A stretch of 64,000 nucleotides of DNA from Mangrovibacterium marinum (GCF_003046625.1 NZ_QAAD01000010.1:105719-169718), one strand, 5' to 3'; shown: positions 53,874-62,725, counted from the first letter of the stretch. Translations and numbers: made by a program. The notes: generated by a model from the letters alone, not told the origin.

Positions 53874-54583
53874 TTATTGTTGTTTTTTTGCAATGAAATG
53901 CCTGTTCGGCGCTGACGAAGTCGGTATTTTAACCGCTCCTGGTACATGTTGTCCAATGCTTCCGGGTCAAACTGTTCTTCTTCAATTGTACCACCATTGA
54001 TGGGCGATTTGGCATATTTGGGGAAGATGATTGCTTTGCTCGGACAAACCCGCGCACAAGCCGGACAGTTATTTTTGCAATTTTGTGGCTGAACAACTTT
54101 TATCGCCTTGTTTTCGATGGTATATACGCCAAACAGGCAAAAATCGTGACACTTGCCACAGTTGGTGCATTTGCTCTTGTCGATAATAGGATACCAGGCA
54201 TCAGCACCGGGAGCACTCGGTAACCCTTTTATTTGGTCAATAATGGGCGGATCGGCTTCTTTGCTATTCGCTTGATCGAAAACGATATCAAATTCAGAAA
54301 GAATAGCATCTGCCTCGTTGTTTCTGATGTCGTGCAGCTTGTTGGTTGGCAGGTTGAGCCAATCCATTTGCGCCTGTATTGCCCTCGGATAGCAGGCCAG
54401 AATTTCCGTTTCGGCGACCTCGGCTAAGTCATTCGATCGGCTCATCACCATTTCGCACAGGTCCGCTATTATTGCCACTTCGTGTCCTTTTTCCTTCAAT
54501 TCGGTTGCCAGCAACGCAACTTTGTTTTTGTCGATAAAAGAGCGTGATGTACACGCGCAGATGGTGATTTTTTTATTTCGCAT
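53870..54583 (-). CDS. 4Fe-4S ferredoxin-domain protein (operon gene 1)
   Basis: The 237-residue cytoplasmic protein begins with an alpha/beta domain (ITICACTSRSFI.., resembling small NAD or CCG-like domains) and ends with a 2x[4Fe-4S] domain (CTNCGKCHDFC at ~140, CKNNCPACARVCP at ~168). It is the first gene of the operon and overlaps the radical SAM gene by 4 bp, so it is a likely electron donor for that enzyme. No consensus promoter was recognised upstream. Confidence 0.82.
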   Translation of the reverse strand: MRNKKITICACTSRSFIDKNKVALLATELKEKGHEVAIIADLCEMVMSRSNDLAEVAETEILACYPRAIQAQMDWLNLPTNKLHDIRNNEADAILSEFDIVFDQANSKEADPPIIDQIKGLPSAPGADAWYPIIDKSKCTNCGKCHDFCLFGVYTIENKAIKVVQPQNCKNNCPACARVCPSKAIIFPKYAKSPINGGTIEEEQFDPEALDNMYQERLKYRLRQRRTGISLQKNNNK

Positions 54584-54944
54584 CTTTTTGTCTTTTATTG
54601 TGAACTTATGGTAAATTTAAGGATATTCTCAAAGAACTGATAGGCTTCTGGCTTCAAAAGGAAAAAATAGGGCTTTATGACGAAAAGGCAATACCGCATG
54701 GTATAAGCTACTCGCTCATTGGCTGTTGGTTTTTTAGCCGATATAGACGGGGATTTTGCTTTTCTGTTTCACAACACCCATCGAAGCACTGGCCGGAAAC
54801 CGGAGCTGGCAGCATGCGCAGTTGTAGCGTGTAATAGCTATACCGTAGTGTTAGCGGTTTATCGGGCCAATTGGCGAAAAAGGAAGGGATATTTGCACTT
54901 TTATGTCTATTGTTTGTTGTATATTCGGTGTGAAAACGAATATT
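54584..54944. other. Divergent intergenic region
   Basis: About 360 bp between the start of the large minus-strand operon and the M48 protease gene. It must contain both promoters. A TATATTCG at 54920-54927 is a weak -7 candidate for the protease; no good candidate was found on the minus strand. No gene recognised. Confidence 0.45.
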
Positions 54945-55760
54945 ATGAAAATAGTTATGAAAATGAATCTGCAGAAAGTTGCTTGGTTTGTAGTGGTTCT
55001 TTTGCTGTTACAGGCCTGTAAATCGGTTCCTTTAACCGGACGTAGCCAGTTAAGCCTGATTCCTGAATCGGAAATGGTATCGATGAGCTTAACAAATTAT
55101 GATGATTTTTTGAAAGCCAATAAGATTTCGACGAATAAACAGCAAACCGAGCTGGTAAAAAAGGTCGGGAGCCGAATTGCCGCGGGAGTGGAGAAATATT
55201 TAAAGGAGAATGGATTCGAGAGTTATATCGCGAATTTTAACTGGGAATTTAATTTGGTGGACAGCGAGGTGCCCAATGCCTGGTGTATGCCTGGTGGTAA
55301 AGTGGTGGTATACAGCGGAATTTTACCTTACACGCAAGACGAAAACGGACTGGCAGTGGTGATGGGCCACGAAATTGCCCATGCTGTAGCGCGTCATGGA
55401 AGCGAGCGCATGAGCCATGCGATGCTGGTGCAGATGGGCGGTGTTGCGCTGTCGACGGCAATGCAGGAAAAGCCTGAAGAAACCCGGAACCTCTACAATA
55501 TGGCTTATGGAGCGACCACTCAGGTTGGGGTTATGTTGCCATTTTCCCGCAAACACGAGTACGAAGCCGATCAGATGGGCTTGATATTTATGGCTCTTGC
55601 CGGTTACGATCCCCGATCGGCTGTTGCATTTTGGCAGCGCATGTCGGCTAACAGTGGTGGAACGCCCGAGTGGCTGAGCACCCACCCGGTTGATGCCAAC
55701 CGGATCGCTGCCCTGGAAAAGTTAATGCCCGAAGCCTTAAAATATTATCAGGGGCAGTAA
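54945..55760 (+). CDS. M48-family metallopeptidase, lipoprotein
   Basis: This 271-residue lipoprotein has a lipobox (LLLLQAC) about 25 residues in and a zinc-protease core GHEIAHAVARHG (first His at residue ~142), with the third ligand in EYEADQMG. Similar BepA/LoiP-type proteins act in envelope quality control, for example on outer-membrane protein assembly. The ATG at 54945 gives the most natural signal; ATGs at 54957 and 54963 are also possible. It is followed by a separate transcription unit. Confidence 0.88.
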   Translation: MKIVMKMNLQKVAWFVVVLLLLQACKSVPLTGRSQLSLIPESEMVSMSLTNYDDFLKANKISTNKQQTELVKKVGSRIAAGVEKYLKENGFESYIANFNWEFNLVDSEVPNAWCMPGGKVVVYSGILPYTQDENGLAVVMGHEIAHAVARHGSERMSHAMLVQMGGVALSTAMQEKPEETRNLYNMAYGATTQVGVMLPFSRKHEYEADQMGLIFMALAGYDPRSAVAFWQRMSANSGGTPEWLSTHPVDANRIAALEKLMPEALKYYQGQ

Positions 55761-55831
55761 GCTGGGTAGCGGTTGTTAAATTTCTGACATCTGTTTGTTA
55801 ACAGCTTCGTGTTTTTCTGCAAATAATTCAT

Positions 55832-55839
55832 TATTTTTG
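55832..55839 (+). promoter_or_regulatory. -7 promoter element TATTTTTG
   Basis: A perfect TAnnTTTG lies 32 bp before the DUF3276 gene. No clear -33 element was found at the usual distance. Confidence 0.5.
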
Positions 55840-55871
55840 ATGTTAACTAATACAAACCTAAAACAAATAGC

Positions 55872-56300
55872 ATGGAAGGCTTTGAGAAGAATAATGAATT
55901 TAGAGAGGGCGTTGATCGTAAATTCAGAAAGGAGATTTATTCAAAAGCAGTGCGGGCAGGTAAAAGAACTTACTTTTTCGATGTAAAATCAACCCGGAGC
56001 GATGATTTTTTCCTGACAATTACCGAGAGTAAGAAGCATTACGACCAAGACGGGAAATACTACTTTGAGAAACATAAAATATTTCTGTACAAGGAGGATT
56101 TTGAGAAGTTTGCAGATGGGCTGGAGGAAGTAGTCGAATTCATCCGCGAAAGACAGCCCGGGGCACTTAATCAACGTGAAGCCCAACCAGCTTACGACGA
56201 GCAGCCGGCTGAACAGCTCTCGGCGGAGGAGCCGGAATACGGTGAGGAAGAACAAGAGCTGGTAAATAATTACACCAATGTGGAGTTCGAAGATATTTAA
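55872..56300 (+). CDS. DUF3276/PUR-domain nucleic-acid-binding protein
   Basis: This 142-residue protein matches the bacterial PUR-alpha-like family. The core is KEIYSKAVRAGKRTYFFDVK, then DFFLTITESKK and FEKHKIFLYKEDFEKFADGL; the tail after residue ~100 is acidic and variable. PUR proteins bind single-stranded nucleic acid, and the related spirochaetal BpuR regulates mRNA translation. It is a single-gene unit with its own -7 element and a terminator. Confidence 0.88.
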   Translation: MEGFEKNNEFREGVDRKFRKEIYSKAVRAGKRTYFFDVKSTRSDDFFLTITESKKHYDQDGKYYFEKHKIFLYKEDFEKFADGLEEVVEFIRERQPGALNQREAQPAYDEQPAEQLSAEEPEYGEEEQELVNNYTNVEFEDI

Positions 56301-56323
56301 ACAATCCATTGTTGATTGATTTG

Positions 56324-56355
56324 AAAAGGCTGCTTCGCTTGAAGTAGCTTTTTTT
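56324..56355 (+). terminator. Intrinsic terminator after DUF3276
   Basis: A 12-bp stem (AAAGGCTGCTTC/GAAGTAGCTTT with G-T pairs) followed by seven T, 24 bp after the stop codon. Confidence 0.85.
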
Positions 56356-56378
56356 GATGGTGAATGGCAAAGGCGGGC

Positions 56379-56408
56379 TTGTCTCTTTTGTTCAAAACCC
56401 TATTTTTG
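56379..56408 (+). promoter_or_regulatory. Promoter of the DUF4293 gene
   Basis: TTG (56379-56381), a 19-bp spacer and TATTTTTG (56401-56408), ending 16 bp before the start codon, so the leader is very short. Confidence 0.7.
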
Positions 56409-56424
56409 TGCAAAAAACAGAACC

Positions 56425-56868
56425 ATGGTACAACGTATTCAAACAGTTTATATGCTTATCTCGGCAATTTTGCTGGGCTTGTTGTTTGCGCTTCCTTTTG
56501 CCGAAATTGCACACGAAGGGAGTTTTTATGTCTTTAATATCCGGGGAATAGTTGGTCAGGAAGGCCTGAAGGAAAACGGGATGGCCATTGCCGGTCTGAC
56601 AGGCATTATCTTGCTGTTGCACGTAGCAGCCATTTTCATGTACAAAAAGCGAATATTGCAGATTCGTTTCTTGGTGCTTTCCATCTTGTTAAGCATTGGC
56701 CTGTTCGGCATGTTTTATTTCTTCACTTATTATTCGTTCGATGATGCCGATATCAGCTTCGGAATTGCGGTTGTTTTTCCGATCATCTCGCTGATTTTTG
56801 ATTATCTGGCTATTCGTGGCATTGGTAAGGATGAAGCTTTGATCCGTTCGATGGATCGTATTCGGTAA
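56425..56868 (+). CDS. DUF4293 membrane protein
   Basis: The 147-residue protein starts MVQRIQTVYMLISAI, the signature of the Bacteroidota-specific DUF4293 family, and has four membrane helices with a short charged C-terminus (SMDRIR). The function is unknown. It has its own promoter and a strong terminator. Confidence 0.88.
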   Translation: MVQRIQTVYMLISAILLGLLFALPFAEIAHEGSFYVFNIRGIVGQEGLKENGMAIAGLTGIILLLHVAAIFMYKKRILQIRFLVLSILLSIGLFGMFYFFTYYSFDDADISFGIAVVFPIISLIFDYLAIRGIGKDEALIRSMDRIR

Positions 56869-56886
56869 ACAATGCCGAGTTAATTG

Positions 56887-56931
56887 AAGCAAGCGAGGCG
56901 GTGACTAAAGTTACCGCCTCGCTTGCTTTTT
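56887..56931 (+). terminator. Strong terminator after DUF4293
   Basis: A perfect 16-bp stem (56887-56902 with 56913-56928) followed by T5. Its mirror A-run is short, so it acts mainly on the plus strand. Confidence 0.9.
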
Positions 56932-56962
56932 AGTGGCTGGTGTTGTGGGGGGCTGGTTTATG

Positions 56963-57000
56963 AAAAAAGGGATCCGATCTTTTTGAAAAGACCGGATCCC
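56963..57000 (-). terminator. Terminator of the cysN/C transcript
   Basis: A 15-of-16-bp stem centred on GGGATCCG..CGGATCCC; on the minus strand it is followed by six T (complement of 56963-56968). It lies 58 bp after the cysN/C stop. Confidence 0.88.
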
Positions 57001-57057
57001 TGAGTCTCACTGGAGATTTTGCCAATCCGTTTATCGGACGGCCTCCATTTTATTTTT

Positions 57058-58971
57058 TTATTGTAACGGGAAGATTCCGTTTTCGCGACAGTACTCGATA
57101 ATCTTCTCCGGGTTCTCTCCGTGATTGGCAGCCGACAGCTCCAGCGATGGATTCTCGGGTGCATCAAAGGGAATATCGATGCCCGGAACATATTGCAGAT
57201 TTTCCTGTTGGTAGTATTCTGCCTTATTGTTTTTACAGAATTCCAAATCAGCATTCATATAGAACAGGTGGAACCGATCTTCGCCGATAATTTTGGCTAC
57301 CTGCTTGCGGATTTCTTTGTCGGGCGAGATGAATGAGCAGATGGTAATAATACCCTGATCATTCAACAAGCGGCAAACCTCGGCAACACGGCGCAGATGC
57401 TCGGCGCGGTCGGTCGGCGAGTAATCCAGCTCTTTGGACAAGCCTGAGCGAACGGAGCTGCCATCCAAAAGAACAACCGTGGCACCCATTTCGAAAAGTT
57501 GCTTTTCGAGGCTGAAAGCCATTTCGTTTTTGCCCGAACCATGCAGACCTGTAACCCACAGGGTTGCGCCTTTCTGGTTATAGCGTTTTTCGTATTGTTC
57601 CGAGTGGATCAGCCCTTTACCATCGCGGATTTGTTCGCGTTCGTCTTCGGTAATGCGCGAGGGCAGGTTTTCGGAGCTTAGCTTGTCGATAATCATACCA
57701 ACAGCTACGGTGTTGTGCGATACCGGATCAATCAATACAAACGAGCCTGTACTCTTGTTTTTCTTATAAGGGTCGAAAAACAGCGGTTTATTGGTTGTCA
57801 GCACCACGCGGCCAATTTCGTTCAGGCTGAAAAAGTCGATGTTGGATTTCTCCATGGTGTTTACATCAACTTTATATTGAATTTTATCGATGCGAACTTT
57901 CGTATTGTTGTTGGCCTGTTTAATCAGGAAGTGCGTGGTTGGATCCATTGCTTTTTCATCCATCCACACCAGGTTAGCCTCGAAGTGGCGTTCCACACGT
58001 GGCAGATTATCCGGGTAAACCAGCATATCGCCACGCGAGATGTCGATTTCATCCTCCAGGGTCACTGTTACCGACTGCGGGGGGAAAGCTTCGTCCAGGT
58101 CACCATCGTAGGTGACGATGTTTTTAATTTTTGAGGTCTTCTTTGAAGGAAGTACCATCACCGTTTCTCCCTTGCGAACAATGCCCGAGGCTACGCGGGC
58201 CGAGAAGCCACGGAAGTTATTATCCGGTTTCAGCACATATTGCACCGGGAAGCGCATATCTTCGAAATTGCGGTCGGAGCTGATGTGTACATTCTCCAAA
58301 AAGTCGAGCATGCACTTACCCTGGTACCAAGGCATTTTGTCTGACTTTTCGACCACGTTGTCGCCTTTCAGTGCCGAAAGCGGAATGAATGTTACATCCG
58401 GAATATCGAGCTGAGCAACGAAGTTTTTGTAGTCGTCACATATTTGGTCGAATACTTTTTGGTCGAATTTCACCAAGTCCATCTTGTTGACCGCCAATAC
58501 CACGTGTTTAATTCCCAGCAACGATACCAGGAAGGTGTGGCGACGGGTTTGGGTGATGACTCCTTTGGTGGCGTCGATCAGGATAATGGCCAGGTTTGCC
58601 GTTGAAGCTCCGGTAACCATGTTGCGGGTATACTGTTCGTGTCCCGGGGTATCGGCGATGATGAATTTCCGCTTGTTGGTTGAGAAGTAACGGTAAGCTA
58701 CATCGATGGTGATTCCTTGTTCGCGTTCGGCTTTCAAACCGTCCAGCAATAAGGCATAATCGATATCCTCGCCGGCGTGTCCGATGCGTTTACTGTCGCG
58801 CTCCAGGGCGGCCAGCTGATCTTCGTAAATCATCTTGCTGTCGAACATCAAGCGGCCGATCAGCGTTGATTTTCCGTCGTCGACTGAGCCGGCCGTTAAA
58901 AGGCGCAGCAAGTCTTTTTTCTCATCCTGATTCAGGAAGTCTTGTATATTAAGCTTTGTTTGTGTTGTCAT
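57058..58971 (-). CDS. cysN: Bifunctional sulfate adenylyltransferase large subunit / APS kinase (CysN/C)
   Basis: The 637-residue protein has an N-terminal GTPase (G1 GSVDDGKST at residues 28-36, [18 protein letters not shown]) and EF-Tu-like beta domains. These drive ATP sulfurylase together with CysD. A C-terminal APS-kinase domain starts at ~468. Its P-loop reads GLHGSGKN (475-482) instead of the canonical GLSGSGKS/T, and the usual LDGDNVR is LDGSSVR, so kinase activity is doubtful. RAEHLRRV and [12 protein letters not shown] are kept. It lies in one locus with cysD, with a small four-helix-bundle gene between them. Confidence 0.92.
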   Translation of the reverse strand: MTTQTKLNIQDFLNQDEKKDLLRLLTAGSVDDGKSTLIGRLMFDSKMIYEDQLAALERDSKRIGHAGEDIDYALLLDGLKAEREQGITIDVAYRYFSTNKRKFIIADTPGHEQYTRNMVTGASTANLAIILIDATKGVITQTRRHTFLVSLLGIKHVVLAVNKMDLVKFDQKVFDQICDDYKNFVAQLDIPDVTFIPLSALKGDNVVEKSDKMPWYQGKCMLDFLENVHISSDRNFEDMRFPVQYVLKPDNNFRGFSARVASGIVRKGETVMVLPSKKTSKIKNIVTYDGDLDEAFPPQSVTVTLEDEIDISRGDMLVYPDNLPRVERHFEANLVWMDEKAMDPTTHFLIKQANNNTKVRIDKIQYKVDVNTMEKSNIDFFSLNEIGRVVLTTNKPLFFDPYKKNKSTGSFVLIDPVSHNTVAVGMIIDKLSSENLPSRITEDEREQIRDGKGLIHSEQYEKRYNQKGATLWVTGLHGSGKNEMAFSLEKQLFEMGATVVLLDGSSVRSGLSKELDYSPTDRAEHLRRVAEVCRLLNDQGIITICSFISPDKEIRKQVAKIIGEDRFHLFYMNADLEFCKNNKAEYYQQENLQYVPGIDIPFDAPENPSLELSAANHGENPEKIIEYCRENGIFPLQ

Positions 58972-59003
58972 TTTGTTGCTGGTTTCTTGTTACTAGTTCC
59001 TCG

Positions 59004-59378
59004 TTACGTATGTTGAACTTTCCAGTTGCTTTCAACGTATTGAATAAACTTGTTAATCTTTTTACCTAGTTGATCATATTCTGAAAGAAGAGATTTCCAT
59101 TCGGGAAACTGAGGATACAATTCAAGTATTGTTTCTATCTGGCTGGTGCATTCATCATTAGAACCTTGGGCATAAGTCAGAAACTTAATGAAGTCGGCTT
59201 TGTATCTTTTGCGTCCATAACCTTCGACAATTTGATCTTTAACACTTTTTGATGATCTGCGAACTTGGCTACCTTGTTCGTATATTTCGAATTTAGGTAG
59301 TTGAAGGCTCAGCTTGTGAACATCCAAAGCTAGTCTGAAAGCAATTTTATAAATGTCAAGGTCATGGTAGCTGCTCAT
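59004..59378 (-). CDS. Four-helix-bundle protein (23S rRNA IVS-type)
   Basis: This 124-residue protein belongs to the family first noted in 23S rRNA intervening sequences: helical, with YKIAFRLALDVHKL at the N-terminus, GSQVRRSSKSVKDQIVEGYG in the middle and a C-terminal helix. Its molecular function is unknown. It lies between cysD and cysN/C, which normally adjoin, and is flanked by palindromic, low-complexity sequence (59426-59453 and around 58985-59008). It looks like an insertion into the operon that still allows read-through. Confidence 0.85.
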   Translation of the reverse strand: MSSYHDLDIYKIAFRLALDVHKLSLQLPKFEIYEQGSQVRRSSKSVKDQIVEGYGRKRYKADFIKFLTYAQGSNDECTSQIETILELYPQFPEWKSLLSEYDQLGKKINKFIQYVESNWKVQHT

Positions 59379-59425
59379 GCTGTTTCAGTTCTGGTTTAAA
59401 TAAACTACTGATGTTTGCGCTAACC

Positions 59426-59453
59426 AGAAACTAGTTACGAGTAACCAGTTTCT
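59426..59453. repeat. Interrupted palindrome at the cysD 3' end
   Basis: AGAAACT-A-GTTAC pairs with GTAAC-C-AGTTTCT around a GA centre, overlapping the cysD stop codon. A similar CTTGTTACTAGTTCCTCG phrase occurs on the other side of the four-helix-bundle gene (58986-59003), suggesting related boundaries. Confidence 0.7.
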
Positions 59454-60360
59454 AGAAATATCCTTCCCGTTTCTTTTGTTCCATGCTGGCTTCCTGGTCG
59501 AAGTCAATCACGCGGGTTGTTCGTTCCGAAACAGTAACCGTCATCATCTCTTCCACAATTTCCTCGATGGTTTCAGCACTCGATTCAATGGCTCCGGTCA
59601 ATGGGTAGCAGCCCAGGGTACGGAAACGAACCCGTTTCATTTCGGCTTTATCGGCCAGCTCTTTGGGCATCCGTTCGTCGTCCACCATAATCAGGTTGCC
59701 ATCCACGTTCACTACCGGCCGCTCTTTGGCGTAGTACAGCGGAACGATGGGGATATTTTCCAGGCGGATGTATTGCCAGATATCCAGCTCGGTCCAGTTT
59801 GAGATGGGGAATACCCGGATTGATTCGCCTTTGTGCACCCGTGCATTGTAGATGTCCCATAGCTCGGGGCGTTGGTTTTTCGGATCCCACTGGTGGAATT
59901 TATCGCGGAAAGAGAAGATACGCTCTTTGGCACGTGATTTTTCTTCGTCGCGACGGGCACCACCAAAGGCTGCGTCGAATTTGTATTTGTTCAGGCCTTC
60001 CAGCAATGCCTGAGTTTTCATCGTATCGGTATGCACTTTACTGCCATGTGTAAATGGCCCTACGCCCGACTCGAAACCTTTTTTGTTGTAGTGTACAATC
60101 AAGTCCCAGCCATTTTCCTTAGCATAGTTGTCCCGAAACTCGATCATTTCTTTGAATTTCCATTTCGAGTCGATGTGCATTAACGGGAACGGAACTTTAC
60201 CCGGGTAGAAGGCCTTTTCGGCCAACCTGACCATGACTGAGGAGTCTTTGCCGATAGAGTATAACATCACCGGATTTTCAAACTCGGCAGCTACTTCGCG
60301 GATAATGTGAATGGCCTCAGCTTCAAGCTCCCGCAAGTGTGTCAGATTATATTTCTTCAT
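59452..60360 (-). CDS. cysD: Sulfate adenylyltransferase small subunit CysD
   Basis: This 302-residue protein of the PAPS-reductase-like nucleotide alpha-hydrolase family has the PP-loop [10 protein letters not shown] (residues 35-44), the [20 protein letters not shown] segment and the [10 protein letters not shown] motif. With CysN it makes adenosine phosphosulfate from sulfate and ATP. A TACTTTTG -7 element lies upstream. The downstream order is four-helix-bundle gene, then cysN/C. No PAPS or APS reductase is present in the window. Confidence 0.95.
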   Translation of the reverse strand: MKKYNLTHLRELEAEAIHIIREVAAEFENPVMLYSIGKDSSVMVRLAEKAFYPGKVPFPLMHIDSKWKFKEMIEFRDNYAKENGWDLIVHYNKKGFESGVGPFTHGSKVHTDTMKTQALLEGLNKYKFDAAFGGARRDEEKSRAKERIFSFRDKFHQWDPKNQRPELWDIYNARVHKGESIRVFPISNWTELDIWQYIRLENIPIVPLYYAKERPVVNVDGNLIMVDDERMPKELADKAEMKRVRFRTLGCYPLTGAIESSAETIEEIVEEMMTVTVSERTTRVIDFDQEASMEQKKREGYF

Positions 60361-60416
60361 AATAAACTTTGTTTTGTTTTCGCCATGTCAAATCAAGGCT
60401 AAAATTAAGTTGCCTG

Positions 60417-60424
60417 CAAAAGTA
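60417..60424 (-). promoter_or_regulatory. -7 element of the cysD transcript
   Basis: On the minus strand the sequence reads TACTTTTG, a perfect TAnnTTTG, 57 bp before the cysD start. No TTTG was found at the expected -33 distance. Confidence 0.55.
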
Positions 60425-60598
60425 GTCGATTTTACCTAAGCATCGATGGGTATTAGTTCGTATTTATGGCGAGCTTATACACAGAAACAAAAGAGCAACT
60501 AAAAAGATCAAAAAAAAAGCGTTTCAGAGTTCTCCGAATTGTTTGCGATGGTGCACCCAGGAAGTGCACAGCGGACGTTGTTGTGGGGCTTTATCGGT

Positions 60599-62404
60599 TT
60601 AAAATGGCCAGATTAGCGGAATGACGATGACTGAGATAATGAAGGCCAGGATATTCAGTGGCAGTCCGACCTTGGTATAGTCGATGAATTTATAATTTCC
60701 CAGCCCCTGCACCAACAGGTTTGTCTGGTAACCGATGGGTGTGGCAAAACTAGCAGAGGCTGCTATACAGATGGTGATGAAAAATGGTTTGGCGTCAACA
60801 TGTAATTGTTCGGCAGCGGCATAAGCAATGGGGAAGACCAGTGCCGCCGCCGCGTTATTGGTGATCACCTCGGTAAAAATGGTGGTGATGATGTAAATGG
60901 TGATTAACACGCCAACAGGCCCCCACGATTTTGAAAAGTTGATGGCCGTTGTAGCTATGGCATCGGCAGCCCCCGAGTTTTGCAGGGCTTTGCTCAGCCC
61001 AAAGGCGCAGGCAATGGTGATGAGCACATCCCATGAAATTACTTTGGTGTATTTTCGGTTGGGCATAATGTTGACCCAGGTCATAAAGCAGGCCACCAGT
61101 GCGGCAAAGTAAAACATGTCGGGATGAGCACCGTTGATTTTTGGAAGGTACTGACCCGCTGTTGCCCCGCCAATCATCAGTAGAATGAGCAAGAGTGCAA
61201 TCAGACGTTGACCTTTGTAGCGGGGTGGGGGAATTTCGCCAATAAAAGAGGTGAGGTAGAAAATTTTCGACTCGCCCCAGTTTTTGATGAAGTTTTCGTT
61301 GGTCAGCAGCACCAGGCTGTCGCCGTCTTTCATACGCACCGAGCCGACGTTGGTCGAGATGGTTTCGCCATTGCGGTACACCGCCAGTACTTCGGCCTGG
61401 TAGTGGTTCAGAAAGTCAAACTCGTCGATGGTCTGGTTAATACCCGGAAAACGGGGAGCGATCACCGCTTCAATTTGTTTGATGTCGGTGCTTTTGTAAA
61501 ACTTGCCAAAGCCTTTCATGGCTTTCAGTTCGAGCCGTTTGTTGGTAATTAGTGGTAGCAGATTGTCCGATTTTACAGCAATCACCAGTTTGTCCGATTC
61601 CTGCAGGATGAATTTGCCTTTGCGGGCATCAATCAGTTCCCCATCGCGCTCAATGCTGTGGATGATCACGTGCTTCAACGCGTGGGTTCTGCCGTTGCTG
61701 ATTTCTTCGCCGATTAAGGGGCTGTTTTCGGGCAGGGTCGCATCCAGAAAATATTCTTTATAGTCGTTGCGGTTGCGGCGCAGATTATTTTTCTCGCCCG
61801 GCAGCAGCTTGTGTCCGACAATAGCCATGTACAGAAAGCCAAAAAAGGCAATCCACAGTCCAACTTTGGCCAGTTCAAACATGTTCAGCCCCTGCAGACC
61901 ATTGTCCAGCATCAACCCGTGTACCACCAGGTTGGTCGATGTGCCGATGAGGGTACACATGCCCCCCAGGATGGTTGCATACGACAGGGGAATCAAAAAT
62001 TTTTGCGGCGAGAGGTTCATCCGCTCGGCCCAGTTTTTAATCATGGGGGCAAAAATGATGACCACCGGCGTATTGTTTAAAAAAGCTGAAAGCGCCGATA
62101 CCGGCAGTAATATTTTGGTTAGGGTGATCGGAAATTTCCCCCGTCGCTTGGGCAGAAAGGCACGGGCCAATATGTTCAGAGCTCCGGTTTGACGAACTCC
62201 TTCACTGACGATAAACAAAACAGCCACGGTGAGCATTCCTTTATTCGAAAATCCCGCCAGACTTTCCTCGGAGGTAACCACTCCGGTAGCCATTAAAACC
62301 ATCAGTGCCGAGAACAGCAGGAGCCCCGGACGCATCAGATTATAAATGAGAGCAACGATCATTAGGAGGATTACGCCGATCACAAAATAGCCTTCAAATG
62401 TCAT
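60599..62404 (-). CDS. SLC13-family permease with two RCK_C domains (putative sulfate transporter)
   Basis: This ~601-residue membrane protein has a DASS-type arrangement. N-terminal helices include the LIGTSTNLVV hairpin. A cytosolic insert of two TrkA-C/RCK_C domains (~220-400) follows, then C-terminal helices with the second hairpin ATPIGYQTNLLV. Members of this RCK-containing branch transport sulfate or other divalent anions with Na+. The cysD-cysN/C genes next to it, on the same strand, make sulfate the best guess. The start at 62404 is chosen because the promoter lies between it and the alternative start at 62446. Confidence 0.88.
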   Translation of the reverse strand: MTFEGYFVIGVILLMIVALIYNLMRPGLLLFSALMVLMATGVVTSEESLAGFSNKGMLTVAVLFIVSEGVRQTGALNILARAFLPKRRGKFPITLTKILLPVSALSAFLNNTPVVIIFAPMIKNWAERMNLSPQKFLIPLSYATILGGMCTLIGTSTNLVVHGLMLDNGLQGLNMFELAKVGLWIAFFGFLYMAIVGHKLLPGEKNNLRRNRNDYKEYFLDATLPENSPLIGEEISNGRTHALKHVIIHSIERDGELIDARKGKFILQESDKLVIAVKSDNLLPLITNKRLELKAMKGFGKFYKSTDIKQIEAVIAPRFPGINQTIDEFDFLNHYQAEVLAVYRNGETISTNVGSVRMKDGDSLVLLTNENFIKNWGESKIFYLTSFIGEIPPPRYKGQRLIALLLILLMIGGATAGQYLPKINGAHPDMFYFAALVACFMTWVNIMPNRKYTKVISWDVLITIACAFGLSKALQNSGAADAIATTAINFSKSWGPVGVLITIYIITTIFTEVITNNAAAALVFPIAYAAAEQLHVDAKPFFITICIAASASFATPIGYQTNLLVQGLGNYKFIDYTKVGLPLNILAFIISVIVIPLIWPF

Positions 62405-62424
62405 GTCAATGATTGATTTTTGGT

Positions 62425-62454
62425 CAAAGGTAGATTTATTTGGCAATGGTCAAA
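62425..62454 (-). promoter_or_regulatory. Promoter of the SLC13 permease gene
   Basis: Minus strand: TTTG (62454-62451), an 18-bp spacer and TACCTTTG (62432-62425), 20 bp before the chosen start. This argues against the longer frame starting at 62446. Confidence 0.7.
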
Positions 62455-62581
62455 TGCGAACAAATACTTATTTCTTTCAGTTCCGGAAAAGGATTGAAAA
62501 AAATGTTCGGCTTATTTTGCTCATTATCTGGATGGATGCAACCAACGCTCGCAGCAAAGGCTGAAAAAGTTTATTCGATGT

Positions 62582-62612
62582 TTTGGATGATTCGAAAAAT
62601 AGCCTACTTTTG
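62582..62612 (+). promoter_or_regulatory. Promoter of tRNA-Lys
   Basis: TTTG (62582-62585), a 19-bp spacer and TACTTTTG (62605-62612): a textbook Bacteroidota promoter 37 bp before the mature tRNA. Confidence 0.85.
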
Positions 62613-62649
62613 CAACGCCTTTAACAAAAAGGGCAACACTACAGAGGAT

Positions 62650-62725
62650 GACTCAGTAGCTCAGCTGGTAGAGCACATCCCTTTTAAGGATGGGGTCCTG
62701 GGTTCGAACCCCAGCTGAGTCACCA
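62650..62725 (+). tRNA. tRNA-Lys (anticodon TTT)
   Basis: A 73-nt cloverleaf plus encoded CCA. The acceptor stem GACTCAG pairs with CTGAGTC, the D-arm has AGCTCAGCTGGTAGAGC, the anticodon loop is CTTTTAA with anticodon TTT, and the T-arm contains GGTTCGAACC. It is the probable integration site for the recombinase gene just downstream. Confidence 0.95.

Noticed and set aside
28917..54583. Classical cytochrome-based respiratory or extracellular electron-transfer cluster
   Set aside because: I looked for CxxCH haem motifs in all 19 proteins and saw none; the only multihaem protein of the window is the separate fusion at 3578-4933.
57058..60360. Polysaccharide sulfation or nodulation-factor genes
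   Set aside because: No sulfotransferase is present; cysD, cysN/C and an SLC13 permease fit ordinary sulfate uptake and activation better.
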